From: an uncultured Prevotellaceae bacterium
Lineage (GTDB): Bacteria > Bacteroidota > Bacteroidia > Bacteroidales > Bacteroidaceae
Assembly (NCBI GenBank): GCA_902767775.1
Contig: CACXIP010000012.1
Coordinates: 53,001 to 117,000 of the forward strand
Length of the DNA stretch: 64,000 bases
Direction of reading: 5' to 3'
The position numbers and the translations under genes were made by a program. The notes beneath the pieces were generated by a model, which ran no database searches, was not told the DNA's origin, and worked only from the letters and a program-made list of their open reading frames with translations. The number at the start of each line of letters is the position of its first letter. The stretch's first letter is position 1. Of this stretch, positions 1 through 8,578 are shown one piece after another.

Positions 1-140
1 ATTTTATCATCAGCAATTTTTCCGAAAAATGGACGTTTGTCCTTTGTGCATATCGTGATGAAATATGTACCATCCTGATAACTCCACCAAGTAGCTCTAG
101 ATGTCCTAATCCTATATTTATTTTGATACAATTCTTCCAT
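1..140 (-). CDS. REP-associated tyrosine transposase (RAYT, Y1_Tnp), partial
   Basis: The gene starts at 140 on the minus strand and runs off the left edge, so only about 46 N-terminal residues are visible. These include the pieces NKYRIRTSRATWW and GTYFITICTKDKRPFFG, which match the usual opening of IS200-like Y1 transposases of the REP-associated group (basic start, aromatic W/Y cluster, then YFITICTK followed by a basic residue). Such enzymes are single-copy HUH nucleases thought to act on REP palindromes. Three near-identical palindromes lie directly upstream of the start (186-326), which is the typical gene and REP arrangement. The catalytic HUH and Tyr residues fall outside the window. 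Confidence 0.75.
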   Translation of the reverse strand, partial: MEELYQNKYRIRTSRATWWSYQDGTYFITICTKDKRPFFGKIADDK

Positions 141-185
141 CAAAATGTCTAACTAAATGTTAAAAAATGAAGGTGCAACGTAGTA

Positions 186-326
186 GAGACGCAATATATT
201 GCGTCTCGAGGACAGGAATGGCTGGACAATCTTGACTCTGAGACGCAATATATTGCGTCTCTACAGACTGTGCACAGGCGGGTAAATGAAGGCAATCTTG
301 GCTCTAAGACGCAATATATTGCGTCT
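186..326. repeat. Three REP-like palindromes
   Basis: Three copies of the palindrome GAGACGCAATA followed by its reverse complement lie at 186-207, 240-261 and 307-326. The last two sit in repeat units of about 67 bp that also share flanks such as CTACAGACTG and GGCGGGTAAATG. They lie immediately upstream of the RAYT gene and between it and birA. Palindromes of this kind beside a RAYT are expected REP elements. Confidence 0.8.
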
Positions 327-370
327 CTACAGACTGAGCACGGGCGGGTAAATGCTGCCATAAACATTTA

Positions 371-1105
371 TTATTGGTTAATCATATATGCCACTTCCTT
401 GAATGCGTATTGGCGGATGAGGCCTGTGGTGTCGCGGAGGACAAGGTGGCCATCGTCCTCGACATGGAGGAGTTCTGCCATGAACGGCCCCTGGACATCG
501 CTGTAGGGATGGAAGCCCTGACGGCGGTAGAGATGCTGGTGATAACGGTCTGTGACAGAACGGGAATCACCAGTCCAGATAAGTGAGAGTTCTGACTCAA
601 GGGCATCGAGCACGTGATGCATCACCTCCTCAACGGGCACCTCATGGCCGAGGATTTGATACAGAGAGACCGGATTGGGTGCATCACTATGGAACACCTG
701 CTGATTGACATTGATGCCGATGCCGAAAGTACAGGTTGCCAGAGCCAAGCCACTGACCGTAGTCTCTATCAGTGTCCCACTGATTTTCTTGTCATTCCAA
801 TAGATATCGTTTGGCCATTTGAGCGAGATGCCGTCGGCATAAGCTGCCAAGGCTTTGCCCACCGCCAGCGCACCCGCCTCAGAGAGGATGAACTGGTTTC
901 TCGGCGGCACCATCGTCGGACGAACCCGTATGCTCATAAGTAGGTTTTTCCCCTCCTCACTCTCCCATGAGTTGCTCCCCTGCCCTCTCCCGGCTGTCTG
1001 ATAGTCAGCCACCACAACGGTCATGTCCTCCCCCTCCGTCTTAATGTCGTGGAGATAGCGGTTGGTAGAATCGGTTTGTGCAATATGGATGATACGGCGG
1101 GTCAT
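371..1105 (-). CDS. birA: Biotin--[acetyl-CoA carboxylase] ligase
   Basis: This 244-residue protein activates biotin with ATP and transfers it to the lysine of biotin carboxyl carrier protein in the cytoplasm. The biotinyl-AMP binding loop GRGQGSNSW is near residue 40, the conserved KWPNDIYWNDKKISGTLIE stretch follows around residues 95-115, and a small C-terminal beta domain closes the protein. There is no N-terminal helix-turn-helix, so it is a monofunctional ligase rather than a repressor. The start MTRRIIHI places the DSTN motif near residue 12, as usual for the family. It lies upstream of the REP/RAYT element and 51 bp downstream of yraN on the same strand. Confidence 0.93.
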   Translation of the reverse strand: MTRRIIHIAQTDSTNRYLHDIKTEGEDMTVVVADYQTAGRGQGSNSWESEEGKNLLMSIRVRPTMVPPRNQFILSEAGALAVGKALAAYADGISLKWPNDIYWNDKKISGTLIETTVSGLALATCTFGIGINVNQQVFHSDAPNPVSLYQILGHEVPVEEVMHHVLDALESELSLIWTGDSRSVTDRYHQHLYRRQGFHPYSDVQGPFMAELLHVEDDGHLVLRDTTGLIRQYAFKEVAYMINQ

Positions 1106-1156
1106 GGTTTTGTTCTTCTGTACCTTATATAACTGGTTTGCATCTTATCAGGGATG

Positions 1157-1534
1157 TTATCTCATATTCATGGGAGGCACAAAAGCATTCTCGATATGGT
1201 CAATCTGAACATTGTCGCCCTCCCCCACCACAGTGATAATATCGAATCTCACACCGAGGGAGATGCCCATCCGCTGCACATAGGTATTGGCAGCAAAGAC
1301 AAGGTTGCGCATCTTGCGCCAGTCCACGGCCTCCTCCGGCTTGGTCATCTCCGTACTGTGACGTGCCTTCACCTCTACAATGACAAGTGTCTCTCCATCC
1401 TCAGTGACTGCTGTTATGTCGAGGTCGCGCCTCCCCGTGCGCCAATTGCGGTGCAGAATATGATACCCCTTTTTCTCGAGGTATTCGGCGGCTTTTTGCT
1501 CGCCCCATCGTCCGTAGTCATTGTGGGAGGCCAT
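1157..1534 (-). CDS. YraN/UPF0102 family endonuclease-like protein
   Basis: A 125-residue protein of the UPF0102 (YraN) family, which has a restriction-endonuclease-like fold. Visible landmarks are GRWGEQKAAEYLEKKGYHIL at the N-terminus, RNWRTGRRDLDI (the conserved acidic residue of the nuclease core) and LVIVEVKARHS, the E-x-K motif. The cellular role is not firmly established. Length is normal for the family. The start codon lies only seven bases from an upstream array of TTTGAGG heptamers (1541-1595), so the promoter must overlap or precede these repeats. The next gene, birA, is on the same strand. Confidence 0.88.
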   Translation of the reverse strand: MASHNDYGRWGEQKAAEYLEKKGYHILHRNWRTGRRDLDITAVTEDGETLVIVEVKARHSTEMTKPEEAVDWRKMRNLVFAANTYVQRMGISLGVRFDIITVVGEGDNVQIDHIENAFVPPMNMR

Positions 1535-1540
1535 GCGATT

Positions 1541-1595
1541 TTTGAGATTTGAGGTTTGAGGTTTGAGGTTTGAGGTTTGAGATTTGAGGTTTGAG
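1541..1595. repeat. TTTGAGG/TTTGAGA heptamer array
   Basis: About eight copies of TTTGAGR in tandem lie directly upstream of the yraN start and abut the GTCNGAC array. The period is exactly 7 bp. I see no gene here. Confidence 0.85.
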
Positions 1596-1647
1596 GTCGG
1601 ACAAGTCGGACAAGTCGGACAGGTCGGACAAGTCGGACAGGTCGGAC
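1596..1647. repeat. 9-bp array with GTCNGAC core (array 1)
   Basis: Six copies of GTCGGAC start at 1596, 1605, 1614, 1623, 1632 and 1641, separated by two-base linkers AA or AG. The core GTC-N-GAC is itself an inverted repeat. It lies between the divergent yraN and tadA. Similar arrays occur at 2356, 12217 and 14575. Confidence 0.9.
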
Positions 1648-1771
1648 CGACTGTTATGCAAAAGTAGTGAAAATCGAGGGGTGGACAAAATGAAAAGGGG
1701 ATTTTGTTTTCTTCGATGGATTTTTTTTGTATTTTTGCATATTGCGGATTGCAAATCCTAATAATATTAGG

Positions 1772-1794
1772 CGGTCGGATTGCAAATCCGACCG
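1772..1794. repeat. REP-like palindrome, CGGTCGGATT family
   Basis: CGGTCGGATT, a GCA centre, then the reverse complement. A related shorter palindrome with GGATTGCAAATCC precedes it at 1746-1758. An identical copy lies at 12157-12179. It sits in the leader of tadA. Confidence 0.8.
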
Positions 1795-1853
1795 AACATA
1801 AGGAACATCAACCAAGCTTCAGGAACATCTACCAAACATCGAAATATCGTATT

Positions 1854-2309
1854 ATGATGACGGAAGAGCAGGAGAAAATAGATGAGCAGATGATGCGCAA
1901 GGCGCTGGCGGAGGCAGAGAAGGCACGTGAGCGCGGCGAGATACCTATCGGCGCTGTGGTGGCATGCCGTGAGCGCATCATCGCCCGGGCCCACAACCTC
2001 ACCGAGACACTGCACGATGTGACGGCACATGCTGAGATGCAGGCCATCACCTCTGCAGCCAATGAGTTGGGCGGCAAATACCTGACTGACTGCACCCTCT
2101 ATGTGACGGTGGAGCCATGTGTGATGTGTGCAGGAGCCCTTGGATGGGCACAGGTGAAGCGGGTAGTGTATGGCGCTCCTGATGAGAAACGTGGCTATCG
2201 AGCTTTTGCTCCACAGGCACTGCATCCCAAGGCACAGGTCACCTCCGGTGTGCTCTGCGACGAGTGTCGCCAACTGATGCTCAACTTTTTCGCAGAGAAG
2301 AGGAAATAA
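1854..2309 (+). CDS. tadA: tRNA-specific adenosine deaminase TadA
   Basis: This 151-residue zinc enzyme converts adenosine at the wobble position of tRNA-Arg(ACG) to inosine. The family motifs are HAEMQAI (zinc-binding His and the proton-shuttle Glu) near residue 60 and PCVMCAGA (two zinc cysteines) near residue 90. The open frame extends upstream to 1704, but that part translates repeat DNA. I therefore start at the double Met at 1854/1857, which gives the usual family length of about 150. A strong hairpin terminator follows directly (2309-2343). Confidence 0.92.
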   Translation: MMTEEQEKIDEQMMRKALAEAEKARERGEIPIGAVVACRERIIARAHNLTETLHDVTAHAEMQAITSAANELGGKYLTDCTLYVTVEPCVMCAGALGWAQVKRVVYGAPDEKRGYRAFAPQALHPKAQVTSGVLCDECRQLMLNFFAEKRK

Positions 2310-2343
2310 GAAATCCCTCACCGTTGAGTGAGGGATTTCTTCT
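2309..2343 (+). terminator. Rho-independent terminator of tadA
   Basis: AGAAATCCCTCA (2309-2320) pairs with TGAGGGATTTCT (2329-2340) around an 8-base loop, overlapping the tadA stop region. Confidence 0.8.
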
Positions 2344-2355
2344 TGAGTTCGATGA

Positions 2356-2407
2356 GTCTGACGAGTCCGACAGGTCTGACAGGTCTGACGAGTCTGACAG
2401 GTCTGAC
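2356..2407. repeat. 9-bp array with GTCNGAC core (array 2)
   Basis: Six units with cores GTCTGAC or GTCCGAC start at 2356, 2365, 2374, 2383, 2392 and 2401, with linkers GA or AG. They lie between the convergent tadA and the M6 protease gene and end three bases before the protease stop codon. Confidence 0.9.
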
Positions 2408-2409
2408 TT

Positions 2410-4902
2410 TTATCTCACTACCTTTTTTGCTCCCTTTTCATCGCGGATGATGAGGAGGCCAGAGGCGGGAATGTCGCTCATGCGGAAGGTGGTGGTGGGA
2501 GCAGTGTAGATGAGACGCCCCATTGTATCGTAGACCTTGGTCATGCCTTTCGTGGGAGCGGCAGGAACAGAAGCGATACCATCTGAAGAGAAGGCAAACA
2601 TTTTCTCATCACTCCATCCCGACACATCGCCAGCCTCACCAATGGCGCGCACACGGTAGAAATAGCGGCTCTTGAGGTTGAGGTTGGTGAAGGTGTAACT
2701 TGTTTCCGTGGTGGAGAATGTCTTTGCGCCTGCCCCCTTGATGGCAGCGACCTGAGCCATGCCACCACTGTTGGCACCAGCGATTCCCAATTGTTCAGCC
2801 GACCATGTGCCGTCATAGATGGCAAGGTAGTCGAGAGACATCTGAGCCGTCGGTGCGATGGTGAGTCGGAAGATTTCCTTCCTGACGGTGTAGTTGAAAA
2901 CCAGCATCTGCTTTCCCTCGATGGAGAAATCGGATGTGATAGTTTCAATCTGGTTGTAACTGTCACCATTGTTGGCGTATTCTATCGTCAGTGTACCCTT
3001 CACAGGAGATGCCTTGACAATATCCACTCCCATAACGATAGTGAACTCCGTGGACTGCGGTACGTACCAGAATGGGGACTGCAGTGAGCCAGGTGTGGAT
3101 GACGTCCCGAAACGCACTTTATTGGGTGAGGTAAACAGTTTGCTGCCTGACCATCCACCCAGTCCGTAGCTGCCGAGTTTAGAGGAGACATCGGTCATTC
3201 CCACCGACTTGCTGTAGAACGAGTCGAATGTGAATTCCCTCACCAACGACTCCTTCGGGTCGGTGGAAGCCGAACCAATTTCCGTCAGTTCGAGTTCATA
3301 TTTCACGGCATTCTTGACAGCCGGCCATGTGACGGTGAAAGCCGCATCCTCACCCACCTGCTTGCCATCATCAGGTGTAGGCATATCCAGTGGAGGACGG
3401 CAAGCCACGAAGGACACCGTCATGGCCGACACGTTCTCTTTGATGTTGTCGATAGCCTTGCCCATCAGATAGGTTCCATTGCTGTTGGGTGTGTTGAGTT
3501 CGGCTGCAGGTGTGGTGTAGTCGGTGAGCGACGTGTTGCCTGTAGTACCCGGCCATGGGTCGCCAGCGAGTCCACGAAATTCCATCGTCTTCTTGTTGTC
3601 GGCGGGAATGATGGTCATACGCTGTCGGTCGGCACTGACATTCACGGTGTTGTTCCTCCATGGGCCCTGGTTATAGTCCACATGCACGATGAGCAACCCA
3701 TGCCCATAAAGCCCTTTGTCGAAATCCACTGGCTGGCGGTTCTCGAGCAGATAATACTCATCCCTATTGGCCTCATTGTATAAGATATATGCCTCCGGGG
3801 TTGTAGCGAGCGGCTTCATGTCGGTGATAGTTGTCATCGTATTGAGCTCTGTCGGAGTGAGCCATCCAGAGAACATACGTTCGTATGATGTATATCCAGC
3901 CGGGATACAATCATCACCGTTGTAGCTACCATAGTCCATGATGTCCCATGTATTCATACCGAAGTTATCACCTTTGGTATCGTAGAAGTCAGGCAATCCG
4001 AGGCAGTGGCTGAACTCATGGCAGGCCGTTCCTATGCCATCGAGGATTCCTGTATTGTGTTTGCCGTCGCCCTTTAACTCTGATGTGCATCCGTAGGTGC
4101 GGATGATTTTGTCGTTGTAGTTTTTGCGAAGACCTGCGGCGTCAAGGGTCCATTCGTGCGGCCAGATGGTGTTACTTTCAGCGCCCTGCGCTTGGTTGTA
4201 TCCGGCATAGATGATGAACACCTGGTCCACCTCCCCGTCATTATCCCAGTCGTAAGGAGTGAAATCCACCTCAGCGGCAGCGGCATCGATAGCCTCTGCC
4301 ACCATACCAACAGGGTTGACATCATTGTTATTGCCTGACTGGGCGCCATAATATGCCATCTCATGTTTGGTGGTGTAAGGACCTACGACATCGAAGTCAA
4401 TCTCCAGCTTGCCATAACTCTGCATGCTGAAGTAGTCGGTCACAGAGTGAGACATGCCGAACTCACTATAATTCTTCTCATTAAAGAAACGGTTGAACAC
4501 CGCCTTGGGATTCTCGGTGACGAAGGGCACATCGGGAAACTGCACAAGGAGAACCAATCCTCGCACCTTGCCGACAGTAGTGTGAGCATCACCCACCTTT
4601 CGCGGTGATTTGGCAGGTGAATAGGAGATGCCTGCTCTCCGTAGGCGTGCATCCCTCATGCTTTCCCAAGTTTCAGCCACCAACTGGTCGGTTGTGGGTT
4701 GGAGCCGCCCCACGCCATTGAGTGTATAGGGCAAGCCGGCATCATCCTTGTAGAAGGAGAAATGCTCGTCGCCGCAGAGCGTCACCTCGACAGAGGTTCC
4801 ATCTGCCCGAAACATCTGTTTTTTCACCTTCTTGGCTGGAACAGCCATGGCTGCTGAAGCACACAATAATGTGGCAAAAAACAGTAAGGTAATCTTTCTC
4901 AT
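2410..4902 (-). CDS. Secreted M6 family metalloprotease with T9SS sorting domain
   Basis: An 830-residue protein with a signal peptide (cleavage near AAMAVPAK). The M6 (immune inhibitor A-like) zinc protease motif HEFSHCLGLPDFYD lies near residue 295. After a central beta region, a fibronectin-III-like part (residues about 700-780, with SRYFYRVRAIGEAGDVSGWS) leads to a C-terminal module with VYDTMGRLIY and SGLLIIRDEKG. That module matches the type A C-terminal signal of type IX secretion, so the enzyme is probably exported to or anchored on the cell surface. A hairpin terminator separates it from the upstream SusCD-lipoprotein locus. The substrate is unknown. It could supply peptides or trim host proteins. 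Confidence 0.88.
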   Translation of the reverse strand: MRKITLLFFATLLCASAAMAVPAKKVKKQMFRADGTSVEVTLCGDEHFSFYKDDAGLPYTLNGVGRLQPTTDQLVAETWESMRDARLRRAGISYSPAKSPRKVGDAHTTVGKVRGLVLLVQFPDVPFVTENPKAVFNRFFNEKNYSEFGMSHSVTDYFSMQSYGKLEIDFDVVGPYTTKHEMAYYGAQSGNNNDVNPVGMVAEAIDAAAAEVDFTPYDWDNDGEVDQVFIIYAGYNQAQGAESNTIWPHEWTLDAAGLRKNYNDKIIRTYGCTSELKGDGKHNTGILDGIGTACHEFSHCLGLPDFYDTKGDNFGMNTWDIMDYGSYNGDDCIPAGYTSYERMFSGWLTPTELNTMTTITDMKPLATTPEAYILYNEANRDEYYLLENRQPVDFDKGLYGHGLLIVHVDYNQGPWRNNTVNVSADRQRMTIIPADNKKTMEFRGLAGDPWPGTTGNTSLTDYTTPAAELNTPNSNGTYLMGKAIDNIKENVSAMTVSFVACRPPLDMPTPDDGKQVGEDAAFTVTWPAVKNAVKYELELTEIGSASTDPKESLVREFTFDSFYSKSVGMTDVSSKLGSYGLGGWSGSKLFTSPNKVRFGTSSTPGSLQSPFWYVPQSTEFTIVMGVDIVKASPVKGTLTIEYANNGDSYNQIETITSDFSIEGKQMLVFNYTVRKEIFRLTIAPTAQMSLDYLAIYDGTWSAEQLGIAGANSGGMAQVAAIKGAGAKTFSTTETSYTFTNLNLKSRYFYRVRAIGEAGDVSGWSDEKMFAFSSDGIASVPAAPTKGMTKVYDTMGRLIYTAPTTTFRMSDIPASGLLIIRDEKGAKKVVR

Positions 4903-4924
4903 TTCGAAACTTGATTATAGCCAA

Positions 4925-4964
4925 AAAAAGGCGTGTCCACAATCGTGTGCAGCCACGCCTTTTT
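4925..4964 (-). terminator. Terminator after the SusCD-lipoprotein locus
   Basis: AAAAAGGCGTG (4925-4935) pairs with CACGCCTTTTT (4954-4964). Read on the minus strand it ends in a T run, directly after the lipoprotein gene and before the M6 protease start. Confidence 0.75.
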
Positions 4965-4981
4965 ATTCATTTAGATGTCAA

Positions 4982-6955
4982 TTATCTCTTAAAGACCTTC
5001 ACGGTCTTATGTATGGTCTTCTGAGAGAACCTCATCTGACGCATCTGCTTGCGAGTCATATTGGTCTTAGTCGTATTTTTCTTGGCCAAAGTAGCCTTGA
5101 AATGATTCTTGGCGCATTTGGCAGCCTGAGCCTTGGCCTTGGCTTTCACAGAAGCAGCGGCAGAGGGGAGAACCAGTTTGAAGGCACCGTTGCTGCCGGC
5201 ATAATATCCAGTTTTGCCCATGTAGGTATAACCTGAGAAGAGGATAGGTGAACCATCATCGTAGGTTTTGGGAGAACCATCTTGGTTCTGGGCCTGAATA
5301 AGAGGAAGTGTAATCACACCATTCTCCAATTTTCCAAAGTCCTCGGGGAAATTCTCGATGATGACATCTGCTGCATATCCCTTTTCAGTGAAATACTCAA
5401 TGTCGTCACCACCATAGCTGATGATGGAAAAAGGTCCAAATCCGAAATCAAAGCCAAGAGATGAGGTAAGGAAATAGACAGCATTGGGATTCTCGGCATG
5501 GATGATGAGGTCTTCCTCGCCACCATCTGCACCGAATGAAGCGGCAATTTCTGCATAAGCCTTCTTCACACGATACAATCCGGGAGTAGCGCTGTTCTCC
5601 TCAATCTCCACCTCCACAGTCTTTGGTGGGTATGGGTTCTTGTTCTGATCGGTAAACATCGGAACCACGAAGTCGTCAGTATAGTAGCCTATACCCAGTT
5701 TCTTCCATGGATTGGCATCGCCTGCCCCATAGTACTCAAAGATGACAGACTCCACATTCTTCACTTCACCTTCTTCGATGATTGCCACGATGAGTTGGAG
5801 TTCACCAGTGAGGTCCTCACCAATGGGCACTCTGATCATGCCAGACTCCACTTCAACACCTTTATAGTCGTCAGCAGCGATACCATCGGCCACAGCCTCA
5901 GCATCTGCATCCTTGGGAGCCACGATAGCAATTGCTTTTTCAATGTCATCGCTGAGAGTAAGGTTGCCCTGTGCAAAAACATTGCCGTCCTTATCAGTGA
6001 GATAACCCTCATATGTCAGTTCCATGCTGTAGTCAGTGCGCACGAAACCATCGAGAAGGAAGTACTCTTTATAAACGCCGAAATATCCAGCATCTACAAA
6101 ATAGTACAAAGGTAAGGTGATGGTACCTGTCTCTTCATCGAATGAGCCATAGTCACTCTCTTCGGGCTCTTCGTCGTTCATAATTATATAAGTAGCAGCA
6201 TCTGCAACATAAACATTTCCATAATCTCCGTAGGTTCCACCAGTAAAGGTTTGCGGACATGTCACATGGCCAGTTTTCTTGTCATAGTCAAGAATCATCG
6301 TCTGATTGAAGGCCCAGTGCTCGATTCTCAGCTTATACAAATCCGGGTTGTTCTGGCTTTGACTAATAGTGAAGGGAAGACCAGGATCCTCTCCTACGAG
6401 TTGTGAAAAGTCTCCATCGATATCATGTGAGTAGAAATAGGAACCTGTTCCTTCTGAGTTGAAAGCAGCCCATGGTGTCCAGTAACCTTCTCTCTGAACA
6501 CTGACAACAGTGCTCAGACGTTGACCTGGCTTATACTCTATCGTATCGCCACCCTGCACCATGCTGAGCACGCCCACAGGGTCACCAGCAAGGGTAAGCA
6601 CATATTTGTAAGATACTTCATTAACAAGGTTGTTGGCATTGACTTCAAATGTTGCAGTACCCTGTCCAGGGGCAAAAGTCACTGTGCCATTGGCTGTATT
6701 GGAGAAGATTCCCTCATGAGAAGCTGCCGTGGTGAAGTTTACAGTTAGTGCCTCACTGGTATTGCTTCGTGTCAAAGATACAGGGATAGTTGCATGATCA
6801 GTATCTTTATCCACCGTCACAGACGTACCGGCTACATCAAACTGAGCATAGTCGGTAGAGTATGGATAGTACTCACCCTCCACGTCGGTGTTGCAGGCGG
6901 TGAGTCCGCCCATCGCCACGACGGCAAGTCCCAATAAATATTTATTCAATTTCAT
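4982..6955 (-). CDS. Surface lipoprotein of a SusCD locus (SusE/SusF position)
   Basis: A 657-residue lipoprotein with the lipobox GGLTACNTD (Cys near residue 21). The N-terminal part (about residues 35-130) resembles a Calx-beta-like fold (FDVAGTSVTVDKD, then TFEVNANNL). The rest shows beta-rich repeats with GTYGDYGNVYVADAATY and ends in an unusually basic tail rich in Lys and Ala. It follows the susD-like gene with a 42-bp gap, the position where SusE/SusF-type glycan- or peptide-binding lipoproteins sit. I assign no specific ligand. The basic C-terminus may be disordered. Confidence 0.72.
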   Translation of the reverse strand: MKLNKYLLGLAVVAMGGLTACNTDVEGEYYPYSTDYAQFDVAGTSVTVDKDTDHATIPVSLTRSNTSEALTVNFTTAASHEGIFSNTANGTVTFAPGQGTATFEVNANNLVNEVSYKYVLTLAGDPVGVLSMVQGGDTIEYKPGQRLSTVVSVQREGYWTPWAAFNSEGTGSYFYSHDIDGDFSQLVGEDPGLPFTISQSQNNPDLYKLRIEHWAFNQTMILDYDKKTGHVTCPQTFTGGTYGDYGNVYVADAATYIIMNDEEPEESDYGSFDEETGTITLPLYYFVDAGYFGVYKEYFLLDGFVRTDYSMELTYEGYLTDKDGNVFAQGNLTLSDDIEKAIAIVAPKDADAEAVADGIAADDYKGVEVESGMIRVPIGEDLTGELQLIVAIIEEGEVKNVESVIFEYYGAGDANPWKKLGIGYYTDDFVVPMFTDQNKNPYPPKTVEVEIEENSATPGLYRVKKAYAEIAASFGADGGEEDLIIHAENPNAVYFLTSSLGFDFGFGPFSIISYGGDDIEYFTEKGYAADVIIENFPEDFGKLENGVITLPLIQAQNQDGSPKTYDDGSPILFSGYTYMGKTGYYAGSNGAFKLVLPSAAASVKAKAKAQAAKCAKNHFKATLAKKNTTKTNMTRKQMRQMRFSQKTIHKTVKVFKR

Positions 6956-6997
6956 ATTCTTATTAGTGTTACGTGATTGATTTAAAGAGACCTATTC

Positions 6998-8572
6998 TTA
7001 TTTATCACCTGTTGGGTTCTGGTCTTTTGTCGGATCCAGGCTGGCATTTCCGTCAAACTCAGCCTGCGGGATAGTGAGCACCCACATATAGTTCTCAGGA
7101 TCGTCGGAAGGACGGTTCGTAAGAAGGATGTTGGGGTCGTTGGGCCAGCCCTGAGCAACTGTGCGGATGAAGCCCTGCTTCAGGCGCTTGATGTCATAGA
7201 GGCGTCCGTACTCACCCCACAGCTCGATGCGGCGCTGGTCGATGATAGCCTCGCGGAGCGAGCCAGTGCGGTCGGAGGTGAGCTTGCCCATTGCTGTACC
7301 AGTAGCGGTGCAGTTGTAGTTGGCGTCACGGGTCTTGACGAGGGTGTTGAGGTAGTTGCGTGCAGCATCCTCATTGCCCTGCATGCACTCAGCCTCAGCA
7401 GCGGCGAGATACATCTCCTCGATACGCATGTAGACATAGTCGCCAAGATAGGTATTGATGTCGCTGAAGTGCATCTTCTCCTGCTGATAGGGGTTGTTCT
7501 CGTCATCGGGATTCCACCAGCAGCGGCGGGTGTCGGCAGCCCCCATGAGGTTGTAGGTGTCAGCGTTGATGCGCTTGGGAGCAGCGTCGTAGCCACCATA
7601 CATATCGGCATCGTGGTCCATGTGAGCGTAGAGGCTGGCATAGATACCCGACTGGTCGGCGATGATGGAAGAGCCCCACATCACGTTGCCTGCACCAACA
7701 TTGTTGATGAAGTTGGAGGTGTTCTTCTTGAAGGAAGCGGCAGCCACCGGCTGGATGTTGTACTGACCGAGGTTGATGACAGCCTCAGCAGCGCGTGCTG
7801 CGGTGCCCCAGTCCTCCATGGAGAGGGCGATACGTGCCTGGATGCCCAGGGCCACGGGATAGGTGATGAAGCTCTTGTCCTTGTCGAGAGAGGTGTTCAC
7901 GCTCTTGTTGAGATACTCCACAGCCTTGATGATGTCGTTCTTGGCCTGATCATAGACCTCAGCCACTGTGGAACGGGGATGTCCCTGTGTTCCAGCCACA
8001 GAAGGCTCTGTGTAGATGGGCACGCAAGGCTCGCTCTCATGCCCCTTGAAGGTACGAGCGAAGTACTGAGAGAGCATCCAGTAGCTGTAAGCGCGAACGG
8101 CGTATGCCTGTCCGAGAACGTACATTTTGTCGACATCCGTAAGGCCTTCCTCATCCATGGCGATGAGATAGTTGGCATTAGAGATCCACTGGTAGAAAGC
8201 GAACCAAAGGTCATAGGAACGCCATGCGCTGGAAGTATAGCGGGCCTTCACGTTGTATCTGGCATCAAACCAGAACCATCCGTTGCCCTGGGCTGCCATG
8301 ATGTGGTCGTCGCCCATCACATCGGCACAGAGGTTGTAGGCCGAGATGCCGAAGCACTGGTGGGTGTTGGCGGTGGTTGACCATCCGGAAGTGTACATAG
8401 AGCGGTAGATACCGTTGAGGGCAATCATGGCAGCATCGCTGCTCTGTGTCATGGTAGAACCCGACACAGCAGTGGTGGGGGAAGTCTCGAGCTGGTCCTC
8501 GCTGCAGGCGGTGGCGAGCGTGAGGACGGCTGCGCCAGCCATCAAATAATTGAATATCTTTTTCATTTTCAT
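6998..8572 (-). CDS. SusD/RagB family nutrient-binding outer membrane lipoprotein
   Basis: A 524-residue lipoprotein with signal MKMKKIFNYLMAGAAVLTLA and lipobox ATACSED. The tetratricopeptide-like SusD core is visible from YLIAMDEEGLTD through AYAVRAYSYWMLSQYFA, with the family's typical C-terminal stretch REAIIDQRRIELWGEYGRLYDIKRL. SusD proteins cap the SusC channel and bind the substrate on the cell surface. The stop of the upstream susC-like gene is six bases away, so they are surely cotranscribed. Alternative start: the second Met, 6 bp downstream. Confidence 0.93.
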   Translation of the reverse strand: MKMKKIFNYLMAGAAVLTLATACSEDQLETSPTTAVSGSTMTQSSDAAMIALNGIYRSMYTSGWSTTANTHQCFGISAYNLCADVMGDDHIMAAQGNGWFWFDARYNVKARYTSSAWRSYDLWFAFYQWISNANYLIAMDEEGLTDVDKMYVLGQAYAVRAYSYWMLSQYFARTFKGHESEPCVPIYTEPSVAGTQGHPRSTVAEVYDQAKNDIIKAVEYLNKSVNTSLDKDKSFITYPVALGIQARIALSMEDWGTAARAAEAVINLGQYNIQPVAAASFKKNTSNFINNVGAGNVMWGSSIIADQSGIYASLYAHMDHDADMYGGYDAAPKRINADTYNLMGAADTRRCWWNPDDENNPYQQEKMHFSDINTYLGDYVYMRIEEMYLAAAEAECMQGNEDAARNYLNTLVKTRDANYNCTATGTAMGKLTSDRTGSLREAIIDQRRIELWGEYGRLYDIKRLKQGFIRTVAQGWPNDPNILLTNRPSDDPENYMWVLTIPQAEFDGNASLDPTKDQNPTGDK

Positions 8573-8578
8573 GCTCGT

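Noticed and set aside
1541-1647. CRISPR-like array
   Set aside because: The units are 7 and 9 bp with no unique spacers and no cas genes nearby; they are microsatellite-type arrays.
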